DNA of 20,481 nucleotides, taken from positions 1 through 20,481 of IMG/VR virus record IMGVR_UViG_3300035698_010911; one strand, 5' to 3'. Each line of letters starts with the position of its first letter. Position 1 is the first letter of the stretch. The DNA comes from a virus. A program made the position numbers and the translations under genes. The notes under the pieces were generated by a model. The model had not been told where the DNA came from and made no database searches. It worked only from the letters and a program-made list of their open reading frames with translations. Below are positions 5,231-13,735 of this stretch, piece after piece.

Positions 5231-7705
5231 ATGGCGTACAAAAAGAAGCCAGCAGGAAAAATCGAAAAGTCTCTATTTGCTAAGTCCAATGCAGTAGTAG
5301 ACTGGACGAAAGCTATAGAAGCCGCCAAGTTTAGAGAGAAGGACTGGCGGAAGATGGCTAAAGATGTTGTCTCTCTATATGAGTCCTCCCTGGGAGAAGA
5401 GACTCCCTTCAATATACTTTTCTCCAACACAGAGCTTTTAGCTCCTGCTTTGTATGGTCGATTACCTGTTCCTGTAGCTAGTCGCCGGTTTAAAGATGAA
5501 GATCCATTGGGCAAAGTTGTAAGTCAAGTAGCTCAGAGAACCTTAGCCTATCTAGTAGACGACAACAACCCAGAGTATTCTTCCTTCGACGATATAATGA
5601 AGAAAGCTGTTCTTGAAGGTTTGCTAGCTGGTAGAGGACTAACACAGGTCAAGTACGATACATTCGATAATGATTATGAGACAGTCTGCAACAAAGAAAT
5701 ACCTTGGGATCGTTTCTGCCACGGCTATGGGAAAGTGTGGTCAGATGTTCCCTGGATAGCAATCGAACACTACATGACTTTCGAAGAGCTTACAAAGCTT
5801 CTAGGCAGCGAAGAGCTTGCAGGGATGGTAGAGTTAACTGCTACTTCCGAAGCTATGAAGGAAGAGACCTTAACAAAAATGTCTTCTGGCAATGAAGACG
5901 ATACTGATTTAGGCCATGTATTTGAGATCTGGGATAAAGCCTCAAAGCAAGTTATCTTCATGAGCCCAGATAGTCCAGAGATATTACAGACAATTGATGA
6001 TCCTCTAGAGTTAACCGGTTTCTTTTCGGTGCCAAAGCCTATGGGATTCTACGACAAGGTTTCCGGCGTAACGCCTCAATGCCTATATGCCGCATACAAA
6101 CCACAAGCAGAGGAATTGAACAAAGTAACCACCCGTATACGTATGGTTATGAGTGCCTTGAAGGTTAGAGGCTTCTATGATGGAAGTGTAGAGAAGCTTG
6201 GTGAATTGATGAGCTCACCTGATAACACTTTACTTGCAGCAGAGAATGTAGCTCAATTTGAAGGTAAAGGGCTTGACAAACTTATCTGGTTCGCACCTTT
6301 AACTGAATTGATTACTGTCCTCCAACAGCTTTACTTGCAGCGGCAACAGATAAAAGATGTTATTTTTGAGATAACTGGTCTAAGCGATTTGATGCGGGGT
6401 GATACTGCTGCTTCAGAAACCTTCGGTGCTCAAGGGCTGAAAAGTCAGTGGGGTTCGATGAGACTGAAGAAGATGCAGCGGGAGGTTATGCGGTATTCCA
6501 GAGACCTTTTGAGGATTATGGCTGAAATAGCTTTAACAAAGTTTAGCAGAAAAACTCTACAAGGTATGACAGGGCTGCAACTTCCGACTGAAGAGCAGAA
6601 AGCTAAAGCCTACGAGTTAATGCAACAAATTGCTCAAGCGGCAGAAGCTGGTCAAGAAATACCTGCACAGATTGAAGAGAAAGCAGCCGAGCTTGATAAA
6701 ATACTCAAACTACCAAGCTGGGAATCAATAATAGATATTATGCAGGACAACCTGCTTAGAAATTATAAAGTAGATATTGAAACAAACTCTACGATTGAAC
6801 TTGATGCAGCTGAGGATAAGAAAGATATAGCTGAGTTCTTGAATGCTTTCGCTCAGTTCATGAATGGTGTAGCGCCTATGATTGCCTCTGGGACGTTGCC
6901 TTTTGCAGTAGCTCAGGAAGTCTTAATAACTGTTGTTAGACGGTTTAGATTCGGAGAAGAGCTTGAAGATCAGCTGAAGAAGATGCAACCTCCACAAGGC
7001 AATCCAGAAGAACAGCAAGCTCAAATAGAAGAACAGGCAAAGCAGTTGCAACAGGCTCAAGAGGAATTTGCTCAGCAACAGCAGCAAGCTCAAGCAGAGA
7101 TGCAAAAGGTTCAGGAGCAGCTCCAAGGCGAACAGCAGAAACTTCAAATGGATACACAAAGCCTGAAGATAGATATGCAAGCAGGGAAAGCTGAGTTGGC
7201 TGCGTCGAAGACACTTATGATAAAAGAGATGAGTCTGGCACAGAAAGAGTTCGATCTCAAGCAAAGCTCCACGGAGCAGATGCATGGACAAAGAAAAGAG
7301 CATGAAGCTTTAATGTCTGCCAATGATGCAAGCTTAGCCGAAGGGCAGGGAGATGAGCTAGATCTAATTGCTGAGACAATAACAGAGGGCTTGGCTAGTG
7401 CAGGTGCAGTTCTCTCTCAAGGTTTAATAGCTTCTGCCAACACCTCAAAACGTGTAGAGAAGTTGTCTGAGGGTTCTTGGAGATCTGTAGTTGATGAGCC
7501 TTTAAGCGAAAAAGATCTGTTACCTATAAAGGTAGAAGAGCAGAGAGAAGACTCTCCTACAATAAACTTGTTGAAGGATGGATTTAAGGAGATGGAGCAG
7601 ATAATAGCAGCTGGTATAGCTGAAGCAGCAAACACCTCTAAAGGTGTAAGGAAGACAGAAGAAGGTGTTTGGGAGACTTTCCCAGTTGATGTAGACGAAG
7701 TTTAA
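5231..7705 (+). CDS. Portal protein, P22-like, with long coiled-coil C-terminus
   Basis: Forms the dodecameric ring at one head vertex through which DNA passes. The start at 5231 has AAGGAAG upstream, 4 bases after the terL stop. The N-terminal part (EKDWRKMAKDVVSLYES ... FNILFSNTELLAPALYGRLPVP) and the core with GLSDLMRGDTAASETFGAQG (about residues 382-401) match the P22-like portal type. At 824 residues it is longer than P22 portal (about 725). A Gln/Glu-rich coiled coil spans about 578-693, comparable to the barrel-like extension of long podoviral portals. After it, two related blocks of about 45 residues (711-757 and 777-823) each end in A-A-N-T-S-K-x-V followed by an E-G-x-W motif, an apparent internal duplication. 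It directly follows terL, as expected. Confidence 0.93.
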   Translation: MAYKKKPAGKIEKSLFAKSNAVVDWTKAIEAAKFREKDWRKMAKDVVSLYESSLGEETPFNILFSNTELLAPALYGRLPVPVASRRFKDEDPLGKVVSQVAQRTLAYLVDDNNPEYSSFDDIMKKAVLEGLLAGRGLTQVKYDTFDNDYETVCNKEIPWDRFCHGYGKVWSDVPWIAIEHYMTFEELTKLLGSEELAGMVELTATSEAMKEETLTKMSSGNEDDTDLGHVFEIWDKASKQVIFMSPDSPEILQTIDDPLELTGFFSVPKPMGFYDKVSGVTPQCLYAAYKPQAEELNKVTTRIRMVMSALKVRGFYDGSVEKLGELMSSPDNTLLAAENVAQFEGKGLDKLIWFAPLTELITVLQQLYLQRQQIKDVIFEITGLSDLMRGDTAASETFGAQGLKSQWGSMRLKKMQREVMRYSRDLLRIMAEIALTKFSRKTLQGMTGLQLPTEEQKAKAYELMQQIAQAAEAGQEIPAQIEEKAAELDKILKLPSWESIIDIMQDNLLRNYKVDIETNSTIELDAAEDKKDIAEFLNAFAQFMNGVAPMIASGTLPFAVAQEVLITVVRRFRFGEELEDQLKKMQPPQGNPEEQQAQIEEQAKQLQQAQEEFAQQQQQAQAEMQKVQEQLQGEQQKLQMDTQSLKIDMQAGKAELAASKTLMIKEMSLAQKEFDLKQSSTEQMHGQRKEHEALMSANDASLAEGQGDELDLIAETITEGLASAGAVLSQGLIASANTSKRVEKLSEGSWRSVVDEPLSEKDLLPIKVEEQREDSPTINLLKDGFKEMEQIIAAGIAEAANTSKGVRKTEEGVWETFPVDVDEV

Positions 7706-7719
7706 AAGGAGATTTAAAA

Positions 7720-8142
7720 ATGGCAAACGCAGTGTACCCTTTATGGAAAAAGAAGTTGATGGATGGTGAAGCTGATGCAGCACTTGATCTAGCAGAAGGC
7801 GCAACTACTGGAGTGTTTTGTGCTTTGGTTGATACTGGTACCTACACATATAGTGCTGCACATGATTTTTGGAATGATGTAGTTGCAGGTATTATAGGTT
7901 CGGAGGTAGAGATCACTTCTAAAACAGTTACAGCTGATGTGTTTGATGGAGTTGATGTAACCTTTACATCTGTAACTGGTGCCACTGCAGAAGCTATTGT
8001 GATCTTTCGTAAAACAGCTGGAGCAAACACAGCTTGGCCTGTGATAGCTTATCAAGATACTGGTGTAACCGGTCTTCCAGTAACCCCAAACGGAACTGAC
8101 ATAGATATCACCTGGGACGCTTCTGGCATCTTTAAGCTTTAA
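7720..8142 (+). CDS. Phage virion structural protein, 140 aa
   Basis: The start at 7720 has a strong AAAAGGAG 8 bases upstream, 14 bases after the portal stop. The protein opens MANAVYPLWKKKLMDG and continues with LVDTGTYTYSAAHDFWNDV (about residues 37-55) and TGVTGLPVTPNGTDIDITWDASGIFKL at the C-terminus. That combination recurs, from memory, in small structural proteins of many tailed phages; its exact place in the virion is not settled. It is beta-rich with a single Cys (34) and no membrane segment. Position after the portal and before the repeat-containing surface protein suggests a minor head or fibre-associated component. The family match is fairly sure; the specific role is not. Confidence 0.8.
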   Translation: MANAVYPLWKKKLMDGEADAALDLAEGATTGVFCALVDTGTYTYSAAHDFWNDVVAGIIGSEVEITSKTVTADVFDGVDVTFTSVTGATAEAIVIFRKTAGANTAWPVIAYQDTGVTGLPVTPNGTDIDITWDASGIFKL

Positions 8143-8144
8143 TT

Positions 8145-8561
8145 ATGATTGTCTGCGTGGAGATACTACGAGAGGATGGGCCTACAGCTGAAAGTGGAGG
8201 CTGGGCCTTGGGTGATGTGGTGCGTGTGTTTGAGCCACACCCCAATCTACTCGCTGATAGAAGGTGCAATCTAAAGAGAAAAGCGTATATTTTCGTAGAG
8301 GGCTTCCCTGATGGGCAGTTTGAGAATGTATGCTCTTGGGTGGAAGCTTACGAAGTAGATCCAATAAGTGGTGAGATCACCAGAAAGCGTGAGTGGTCAT
8401 TAGACTTCAGTACTGTAAACCCTGTCAATGCAGCTAAACTCTTAGCGCCTCCGCATGTTATGACCTATCAGTGGGCAGATATTCAAAGTAAATTGGTCAG
8501 GAAGAAAGCCAACAACGTAAAGAAAACCTTAACAGATCTAGGACTCTTTAAAAAGACATGA
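8145..8561 (+). CDS. Hypothetical protein in head module, 138 aa
   Basis: The ATG at 8145 follows the previous stop by 2 bases and has no clear Shine-Dalgarno, so translation is probably coupled. It ends in an ATGA overlap with the next gene. The N-terminal half looks beta-rich (MIVCVEILREDGP ... WALGDVVRVFEPHPNL, then YIFVEGFPDG), and the C-terminal third is a basic helical stretch (KLVRKKANNVKKTLTDLGLFKK). Three cysteines (4, 41 and 63) are present without a metal-binding spacing. I do not recognise a family. Tight coupling between a structural protein and a beta-helix surface protein suggests a virion component or an assembly helper for the latter. Confidence 0.72.
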   Translation: MIVCVEILREDGPTAESGGWALGDVVRVFEPHPNLLADRRCNLKRKAYIFVEGFPDGQFENVCSWVEAYEVDPISGEITRKREWSLDFSTVNPVNAAKLLAPPHVMTYQWADIQSKLVRKKANNVKKTLTDLGLFKKT

Positions 8562-10594
8562 CAGCCTACAGATATGTACATACATCAGCTGACGGCACGG
8601 GCGATGGCAGCACTCGCGCCCTGACGACTGGAACCGGCGCATATGCCTCCCTGTCTTCCTGGGAGTCAAGTGAACAGGTGACTTTAACGGAAGATCACAT
8701 CGTTAGGTGTGCTGGCTCTACAGCTGATGGAACTGCTGTGTCTATATCCGGATGGACGCCAGGAGTTTATTCGATACATGTCAGAGGTGATAGGGGCGAG
8801 GATGATTCTGCGGGTGGCGGAGATGATGGTACAGGATTTGGTAATGATGGATTCTATGACGGTAACTTTTCCTTCAGTACAAGCCATTATAGATTAGATC
8901 AGTCTGCAGCTTTCACCACGCTTACGACCAGCGAAGAAAATGTAAAAATAGACGGATTGCAGCTATATTGCTCAAAGGCTTCTTCTGGTGCTGCGGCTGT
9001 AACTATAAGCCAGACTAACTCAGAGCTGGTCAATTGCAGGATAGGCTGCACATCAGGTGACGGAGTGGTTGCTAGTGGCGGTTCATTTAGATCTACGCCA
9101 TTACAGATATCTAAAAATATCATTTATAAAGCTGGCGCTGTAGGAATGGAATTGGCTCGAAATGTAGACGCGCCAGACGCAACAACGAACATCTACAACA
9201 ACACTTTCTACGATTGCGTTACTGCATTTAGTATACTCAGTGATAATACAGGTGACACATGGAATGTTAAGAATAACGTTGTATTTAACTGTACAAACGA
9301 ATTCTCAGGTCTCGATAACGATGTAAGCTCCACAATAAACTCTACCCATAATGCTGGAGAAGGATCAGCTCCAACAGGACACAATAGCAACTGGATAACT
9401 TTAAGCGCTACACTTACAGATGATTTAACCGATCCTGAAAATGCTAGCGGTATTTCTGCTGATGATTTAAGGCCGGTCAGTGGTGGGGGAATAGATAACG
9501 AAGGCATTGGGAGCGCGACAGACAGCAATGCGCCCACTACTGATATTTTGGGCAATGCCAAGTCGACCACTGCTCCAAGCCTGGGGGCTTTTGAGGTTGC
9601 AGCAGCAGGGGGTCAGACTCTAACCCAAACTAGATTAGACAATACTTCTTCTTTCTTTACACCAGTTGTAGTTCAATCAGCACAGCAACTTGTCCAAACT
9701 CGACTGGATAATACTTCTGCTTTCTTCAACCCTACTGTAACTCAATCGGCTCAGCAGCTAACACAGACAAGAGTTGAAAACACTTCAACTTTCTTTACAC
9801 CTGTTGTAGCATTCGCTAGACAGACTTTAGAGCCAACTAGACTTGAAAATACTTCAACCTTCTTCACACCTGTGGTTTCTACTTCTTTGGTGTTGGGACA
9901 GACTAGGCTCGATAATACTTCAGTATTCTTTAACCCAACTGTAGCTCAAGCTGCTCAGCAACTTGTACAAAGTAGACTAGACAATACATCTGCTTTCTTT
10001 AATCCAGTTGTAACTTTTGCTGATCAAATACTAGAAGCGAGTCGACTAGAGAACGTTTCAGTATTCTACTCTCCTACTGTAAGTATAGGCCAGGTTTTAG
10101 AAGCGACTCGAATAGAGAACACTTCTGTCTTCTTCAATCCTACTGTAACTACACAGCTTCAATCTCTCTTCCCTGCAAGGCTTGAAAATAGTTCAACTTT
10201 CTTTACACCTGTAGTGACTGGTGGGCTACGTCTATCAAATACTGGTCGAGGGGGTAGTGGAGGCGGAGCTGTTCAGAATATAAAAAATGCAAGAGCCTTG
10301 AGCAAACTGCTGGATAAAATAGGTATGTCTTCAGAAGAGACTGGCCTTAAACTATTAGAGACTGCTATAGAAGAAACTCCCACTCAAGAGTTTATAGATA
10401 GTCTGCAGCAACTAGCTTCTGAAAACGACAGCTTATTGTTGCGTATGGACTTTCTCAAACTCTTGCAGCAAAGCTTAAACAACCTTAATTTGCTGGAAGA
10501 TGCCTTGCTAAAGTATAGTGAGAGATTGGCAGTAGATGCTAAGATGTTCGAAGCTGAGCAAGATGCTGCTATTATTCTACTTTTAATGGATTAA
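8558..10594 (+). CDS. Large beta-helix protein with nine TRLDNTS-type repeats (candidate head fibre)
   Basis: 678 residues in three parts. Residues 1-345 have the Asn/Gly/Ser-rich short-strand pattern of a right-handed parallel beta-helix (for example NIYNNTFYDCV and NVKNNVVFNC), with an opening like pectate-lyase-type phage proteins (MTAYRYVHTSADGTGDGSTR). Residues 355-558 are nine repeats of 22-23 residues, consensus L-x-x-T-R-L-D/E-N-T-S-x-F-F-x-P-x-V. A Gly-rich hinge (about 562-575) leads to an all-helical end (580-678). Translation starts in an ATGA overlap with the preceding gene. The protein sits between portal and scaffold, not with the tail genes, which suggests a head-attached fibre or capsid surface protein, perhaps binding glycans. 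A displaced tail spike is the alternative. No catalytic site was identified. Confidence 0.82.
   Translation: MTAYRYVHTSADGTGDGSTRALTTGTGAYASLSSWESSEQVTLTEDHIVRCAGSTADGTAVSISGWTPGVYSIHVRGDRGEDDSAGGGDDGTGFGNDGFYDGNFSFSTSHYRLDQSAAFTTLTTSEENVKIDGLQLYCSKASSGAAAVTISQTNSELVNCRIGCTSGDGVVASGGSFRSTPLQISKNIIYKAGAVGMELARNVDAPDATTNIYNNTFYDCVTAFSILSDNTGDTWNVKNNVVFNCTNEFSGLDNDVSSTINSTHNAGEGSAPTGHNSNWITLSATLTDDLTDPENASGISADDLRPVSGGGIDNEGIGSATDSNAPTTDILGNAKSTTAPSLGAFEVAAAGGQTLTQTRLDNTSSFFTPVVVQSAQQLVQTRLDNTSAFFNPTVTQSAQQLTQTRVENTSTFFTPVVAFARQTLEPTRLENTSTFFTPVVSTSLVLGQTRLDNTSVFFNPTVAQAAQQLVQSRLDNTSAFFNPVVTFADQILEASRLENVSVFYSPTVSIGQVLEATRIENTSVFFNPTVTTQLQSLFPARLENSSTFFTPVVTGGLRLSNTGRGGSGGGAVQNIKNARALSKLLDKIGMSSEETGLKLLETAIEETPTQEFIDSLQQLASENDSLLLRMDFLKLLQQSLNNLNLLEDALLKYSERLAVDAKMFEAEQDAAIILLLMD
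9620..10231 (+). repeat. Coding tandem array of nine 66-69-bp repeats
   Basis: Repeat starts at 9620, 9689, 9758, 9827, 9893, 9962, 10031, 10097 and 10166; six units are 69 bp and three are 66 bp, all in frame. Every unit encodes the R-[LIV]-[DE]-N core and an F-[FY]-x-P element. DNA copies have diverged while the protein core is kept, so the array is old and under selection. Confidence 0.93.
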
Positions 10595-10597
10595 ATT

Positions 10598-11011
10598 ATG
10601 CCACTCTATGACTTTAAATGTAATGCTTGCAGCAAAAAGTTAGAGCGTTTTGTACCTCTTTCAAGATTCGATGACCCTCAATACTGTGAAAATTGTTTAG
10701 CAGAGATGGAGCGTCTTATAAGTGCTCCTATGATTGTATCAGATTATAAAGTGTATAGCTGTCCAGTTTCAGGTAAGCCTGTTGAGGGTAGAGTAGCCCA
10801 TAGAGAGAACTTAAAAAGAAATGGTTGTCGCCTTTTAGAGACTGGTGAGAGAGAGCAAAGTAGAGCAGATGAGCAAGTGAAAGAACGTAGGCTAGAGCAA
10901 AGTTTAGAGGCTACCGCAGAAAGACTATACGAACAGATGCCTAGCAAGAATCGTGAACAGCTGGCTACTGAACTTCAACAGGGTGCTACAGTAGAAATTG
11001 CCCGTACTTAA
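10598..11011 (+). CDS. FmdB-type zinc-ribbon protein
   Basis: The N-terminus MPLYDFKCNACSKKLE carries C8-x2-C11 and, 18 residues on, C30-x2-C33: the four-cysteine zinc ribbon of the FmdB/CxxC regulatory-type family. A second motif, YKVYSCPVSGKP ... AHRENLKRNGCRLLETGE (about residues 51-83, with C55 and C77), is the block that, from memory, follows the ribbon in many phage versions. The C-terminal 50 residues are charged and helical. The ATG at 10598 follows the previous stop by 3 bases with only a weak Shine-Dalgarno. It lies directly before the scaffold gene. A role in head assembly or as a small nucleic-acid-binding factor is possible; in phages its function is not established. Confidence 0.85.
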   Translation: MPLYDFKCNACSKKLERFVPLSRFDDPQYCENCLAEMERLISAPMIVSDYKVYSCPVSGKPVEGRVAHRENLKRNGCRLLETGEREQSRADEQVKERRLEQSLEATAERLYEQMPSKNREQLATELQQGATVEIART

Positions 11012-11020
11012 AGGAATAAA

Positions 11021-12109
11021 ATGTTTATTAAACCATTTAGGATTTACAGAGGTGAAGAAGATGCTGGGACTGACGATGCCGGAGGTGGCTTTGACATGGA
11101 TTCAGCGTCTAATGAGATTGCTGAAGGGCTTGGCTTTGACGTTTCAGAAGACGACTCTACAGAGAGTGGAGAAAAGACTGGAGATGTTGAAGACAAAGAG
11201 TCTGAAGAAGAGACCTCCAGTTCAGAGGAAACAAAGAAAGTTAAGACTGAAGAGAAGTCGAAAGAGACTGCCGAAGATGATAAAGGATCTACTGTAGAGA
11301 AAGAAGAGAAAGAAGAGAAAGAAGAAGATGCTCCAAAGACTTGGAAAGCAGAAGGCAAAGCTGTCTGGAAAGACTTACCCGCTGCCGCAAAGACAGAGAT
11401 ACTGCGCAGAGAAGGTAATATGTATGATGGTATAGAGCAGTACAAAGTAGATGCCAATATAGGGCAGAGTGCCAAACAGATATTAGATCCTTTCTTATCT
11501 TCGATTCAAAGCAGAAATATAGAGCCTTTTCAGCATGTGAAGGATCTCTTAAACATGGATAAAGAATTAAGAGAAGGAAATCTGGAGGCAAAGCAAAAAG
11601 CCTTTAAAGACTTGGCTGCTGGCTATGGCGTATCATTCGACGGAACAAATGTAGCTGTTGAGGATTCTGCAGTCAGCAACTTGCGTTCTGAGTTGAACGC
11701 TATAAAATCCAACATTGAGGCTACAAAATCTAAGACAGAAGAGATTGAAAGATCCCGCATCAATGCAGAGATTAATACATTTGCATCTGACCCTGCTAAC
11801 AAGCACTTTGATACTGTAGCTAACGACATTGTTAGTTTGATCGGAAGCACCCCAGGAATTTCTCTTGCCGACGCATATGAGAAAGCTGTTTGGGCAAACC
11901 CTATAACCAGGGCACTCGAAATGGAACGCATCCAGACGGAGGCTGACCAGAAAAGAGAAAAAGAAGCAAAACTGGAAACAGAGAAACGCAAGAAACTTGT
12001 AGCTGCAAATGCAACATCTAAAGCATCTCCTAAAAAGCGGGCGACCCCACTAGGTACAATGGAGGATACACTGAACGCTGCATATAACGCAATAGATTCT
12101 AGAGAATAG
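11021..12109 (+). CDS. Capsid scaffolding protein
   Basis: Internal assembly protein that guides coat subunits into a prohead and then leaves. The 362-residue protein is highly charged. Its N-terminal 105 residues are dominated by Glu, Asp, Ser and Lys, including three EKE units. The conserved-type segment APKTWKAEGKAVWKDLPAAAKTEILRRE (about residues 107-134) and a central helical region with QILDPFLSSIQ follow. Residues 225-255 and 305-340 look like coiled coil, and the end is basic. The start at 11021 has AAAGGA 6 bases upstream. It stands immediately before the major capsid gene, the standard scaffold position. It lacks protease motifs, so this is scaffold only, not a protease-scaffold fusion. 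Confidence 0.9.
   Translation: MFIKPFRIYRGEEDAGTDDAGGGFDMDSASNEIAEGLGFDVSEDDSTESGEKTGDVEDKESEEETSSSEETKKVKTEEKSKETAEDDKGSTVEKEEKEEKEEDAPKTWKAEGKAVWKDLPAAAKTEILRREGNMYDGIEQYKVDANIGQSAKQILDPFLSSIQSRNIEPFQHVKDLLNMDKELREGNLEAKQKAFKDLAAGYGVSFDGTNVAVEDSAVSNLRSELNAIKSNIEATKSKTEEIERSRINAEINTFASDPANKHFDTVANDIVSLIGSTPGISLADAYEKAVWANPITRALEMERIQTEADQKREKEAKLETEKRKKLVAANATSKASPKKRATPLGTMEDTLNAAYNAIDSRE
11297..11323 (+). repeat. Three 9-bp in-frame repeats in scaffold gene
   Basis: GAGAAAGAA occurs three times in tandem (11297, 11306, 11315), encoding E-K-E blocks in the acidic region. Likely slippage-prone low-complexity coding DNA. Confidence 0.8.
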
Positions 12110-12134
12110 TCTTTATCGCTTAACTTTTATTTTT

Positions 12135-12140
12135 AGGAGG
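12135..12140 (+). promoter_or_regulatory. Consensus ribosome binding site of the major capsid gene
   Basis: A full AGGAGG lies 6 bases before the ATG at 12147. It is the only perfect Shine-Dalgarno noticed before a late gene here, and fits the need for the highest expression for coat protein. Confidence 0.85.
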
Positions 12141-12146
12141 CTTACA

Positions 12147-13118
12147 ATGCCCTCACCAAACGCAGTCTTTACCGAACTTGTATCAACAACCTTTCGCAAC
12201 CACAAGAAAGAGATTGTTGATAATGTTTCAAACAATAATGCCCTGTATCGTCGATTAGTCGAGAAAGGGCAAGTTGAGTTAGAAGATGGTGGAACAACCT
12301 TAACTTACCCATTGGATTATGCAGAGAATCAAACGTACCAACGATATAGTGGCTATGATCGCTTGAACATTGGTGCATCTGATGTGATCTCCGCCGCAGA
12401 GTACCAATGGCGGCAAATCGCTTTAAACGTTGTTGCTAGTGGTCAAGAGCTTCGCATCAATTCTGGTCGCTCTGCTATTATCAAGTTGGTTAAAGCACGT
12501 GTCAAGAACGCCATGCGTACATTCAAGAACAACTTTTCAGTTGATATGTATAGTGATGGAACCTTACCAAACCAAGTGAACGGCTTGCAGGCTTTAGTTG
12601 CAGATACTGGTGCAGGCACTATTGGTGGAATCGATAGCTCAACCTACACTTTCTGGAAGAACATTGTTCAGTCAGCTGCAGCTCCTTTGCAAGGCGGCGG
12701 TGGAATCACTCCTGGAAGCACGACTATGGAAAGCTTAATGCTCCCTCTATGGCTTGAGCTGACTCGTGGTGATGACCAGCCTGATTTGATTGTAAGCTCA
12801 AACGAGTATTTTACTTTCTATGAGCAAGAGCAAGTTTCAATCAAACGTTACACAGATGAAACATCTGCAAATGGCGGCTTCGTAAGCTTGAAGTACAAAA
12901 ATGCTGATATCATCTTCGACGGCTCTTCCGGCATCCCTGCAGCTCATATGTACTTCTTAAACACCGACTATCTGAAGGTAGTTGCTCACAAAGATGCAAA
13001 CTTGACTGAATTGGCAGATGCTAGACCAACCAATCAAGATGCAGTTGTAATGCCTATCATCTGGATGGGTAATCTTTGCTGTAGCAATCGCTTCCTGCAA
13101 GGTGTTGTTAAGGCTTAG
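12147..13118 (+). CDS. Major capsid protein
   Basis: Coat protein of the head, 323 residues, expected to adopt the HK97 fold. It opens MPSPNAVFTELVSTTFRNHKKEIVDNVSNNNALYRRLVEKG and continues with LDYAENQTYQRYSGYDRLNIGASDVISAAEYQW, a sequence pattern I recognise from major capsid proteins of several podovirus-like phages. The VKARVKNAMRTFKNNFSVDMYSDG segment (about residues 115-138) fits the spine helix. There is no N-terminal pro-domain to cleave, consistent with the separate scaffold gene. It has the strongest ribosome site of the operon and lies directly after the scaffold gene. A hairpin after the stop (13131-13170) may stabilise its message or reduce read-through. Confidence 0.93.
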   Translation: MPSPNAVFTELVSTTFRNHKKEIVDNVSNNNALYRRLVEKGQVELEDGGTTLTYPLDYAENQTYQRYSGYDRLNIGASDVISAAEYQWRQIALNVVASGQELRINSGRSAIIKLVKARVKNAMRTFKNNFSVDMYSDGTLPNQVNGLQALVADTGAGTIGGIDSSTYTFWKNIVQSAAAPLQGGGGITPGSTTMESLMLPLWLELTRGDDQPDLIVSSNEYFTFYEQEQVSIKRYTDETSANGGFVSLKYKNADIIFDGSSGIPAAHMYFLNTDYLKVVAHKDANLTELADARPTNQDAVVMPIIWMGNLCCSNRFLQGVVKA

Positions 13119-13130
13119 GCAGGTTTGTTT

Positions 13131-13170
13131 TTGTTTGCGCTAACTACAAAATTGTACTAGGCGCAAACAA
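13131..13170 (+). promoter_or_regulatory. Dyad/hairpin after the capsid gene, twin of the late-promoter dyad
   Basis: TTGTTTGCGC (13131-13140) and GCGCAAACAA (13161-13170) form a perfect 10-bp stem with a 20-base loop that itself contains TACAA-AA-TTGTA. The 36 bases at 13133-13168 match those at 3157-3192 in about three quarters of positions with no gaps. A weak T-rich stretch follows, so it may act as a partial terminator or message stabiliser as well as a protein-binding site. Confidence 0.75.
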
Positions 13171-13199
13171 CTTTTCAATTTTAAACGGAGAATTCAGTC

Positions 13200-13697
13200 A
13201 TGGCTTATAAGTTAAATGACCCCAGAGCAGGTCTGCAGCAAATAGATGAAACCTCAACTGTTCGAAACTTTCCTTTAGGTACTTGTGCCTGTGCTATAGA
13301 TGCTACTAGTGTCGCAGGCGTTCAGATGGAAGGTGAGTTTATCTATCTTAAAGGGCTTGCTTCTACAGCAGTTGGGGAGCTTTGCACTTTTGACAACTAT
13401 ACTGGTGACACAGTTAGAGCAGTAACAACTTCCAGAGGTCCTTGTGGCTTTGCTATGTCTGCAAATGTAGCCGACCAATATGGATGGTATCAGATCCGTG
13501 GATCAGCTGTTGTTAAGTCTGGCACAGTTGCTGCAGATACTATGGTATCCTCCACATCTACTGCGGGTACAGTCGATGATGCAGTTGTCGCTACAGCTAT
13601 GGTTCAAGGTGCTACCTTCAAAACAGCGAATGGTACACCTGCAGCAGGCTTTGCAATTGCAGAGATTATGTATCCAACCATGTCTGGTCTTGAGTAA
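13200..13697 (+). CDS. Capsid decoration/stabilisation protein
   Basis: 165 residues, start at 13200 with CGGAGA upstream. It is nearly all beta, rich in Ala, Thr, Gly and Val and low in charge, with VAGVQMEGEFIYLKGLASTAVGELCTFDNYTG (about residues 39-70) followed by a barrel-like pattern of alternating strands to the C-terminus (GFAIAEIMYPTMSG). Small beta-rich proteins placed right after the major capsid gene are commonly capsid decoration or cement proteins (DUF2190-like or similar). Cysteines at 29, 31, 62 and 82 lack a metal-binding pattern. The call rests on composition and position, so decoration is likely but the family is uncertain. Confidence 0.75.
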   Translation: MAYKLNDPRAGLQQIDETSTVRNFPLGTCACAIDATSVAGVQMEGEFIYLKGLASTAVGELCTFDNYTGDTVRAVTTSRGPCGFAMSANVADQYGWYQIRGSAVVKSGTVAADTMVSSTSTAGTVDDAVVATAMVQGATFKTANGTPAAGFAIAEIMYPTMSGLE

Positions 13698-13709
13698 ACT
13701 TAAAACTTA

Positions 13710-13735
13710 GTAGAGGGCTTCGGCTCTCTGCTTTT
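13710..13735 (+). terminator. Candidate terminator with TTCG tetraloop
   Basis: GTAGAGGGC-TTCG-GCTCTCTGC forms a 9-pair stem (two G-U pairs) closed by an extra-stable TTCG loop, followed by TTTT. It lies 12 bases past the decoration-gene stop and 13 before the next gene. The short T run suggests partial termination, allowing high capsid and lower downstream expression. Confidence 0.65.

Noticed and set aside
8558-10594. Diversity-generating retroelement target in the repeat-rich surface protein, as in BPP-1
   Set aside because: No reverse transcriptase or template repeat is seen in the window, and the repeats vary in a conserved-core manner rather than at adenines.
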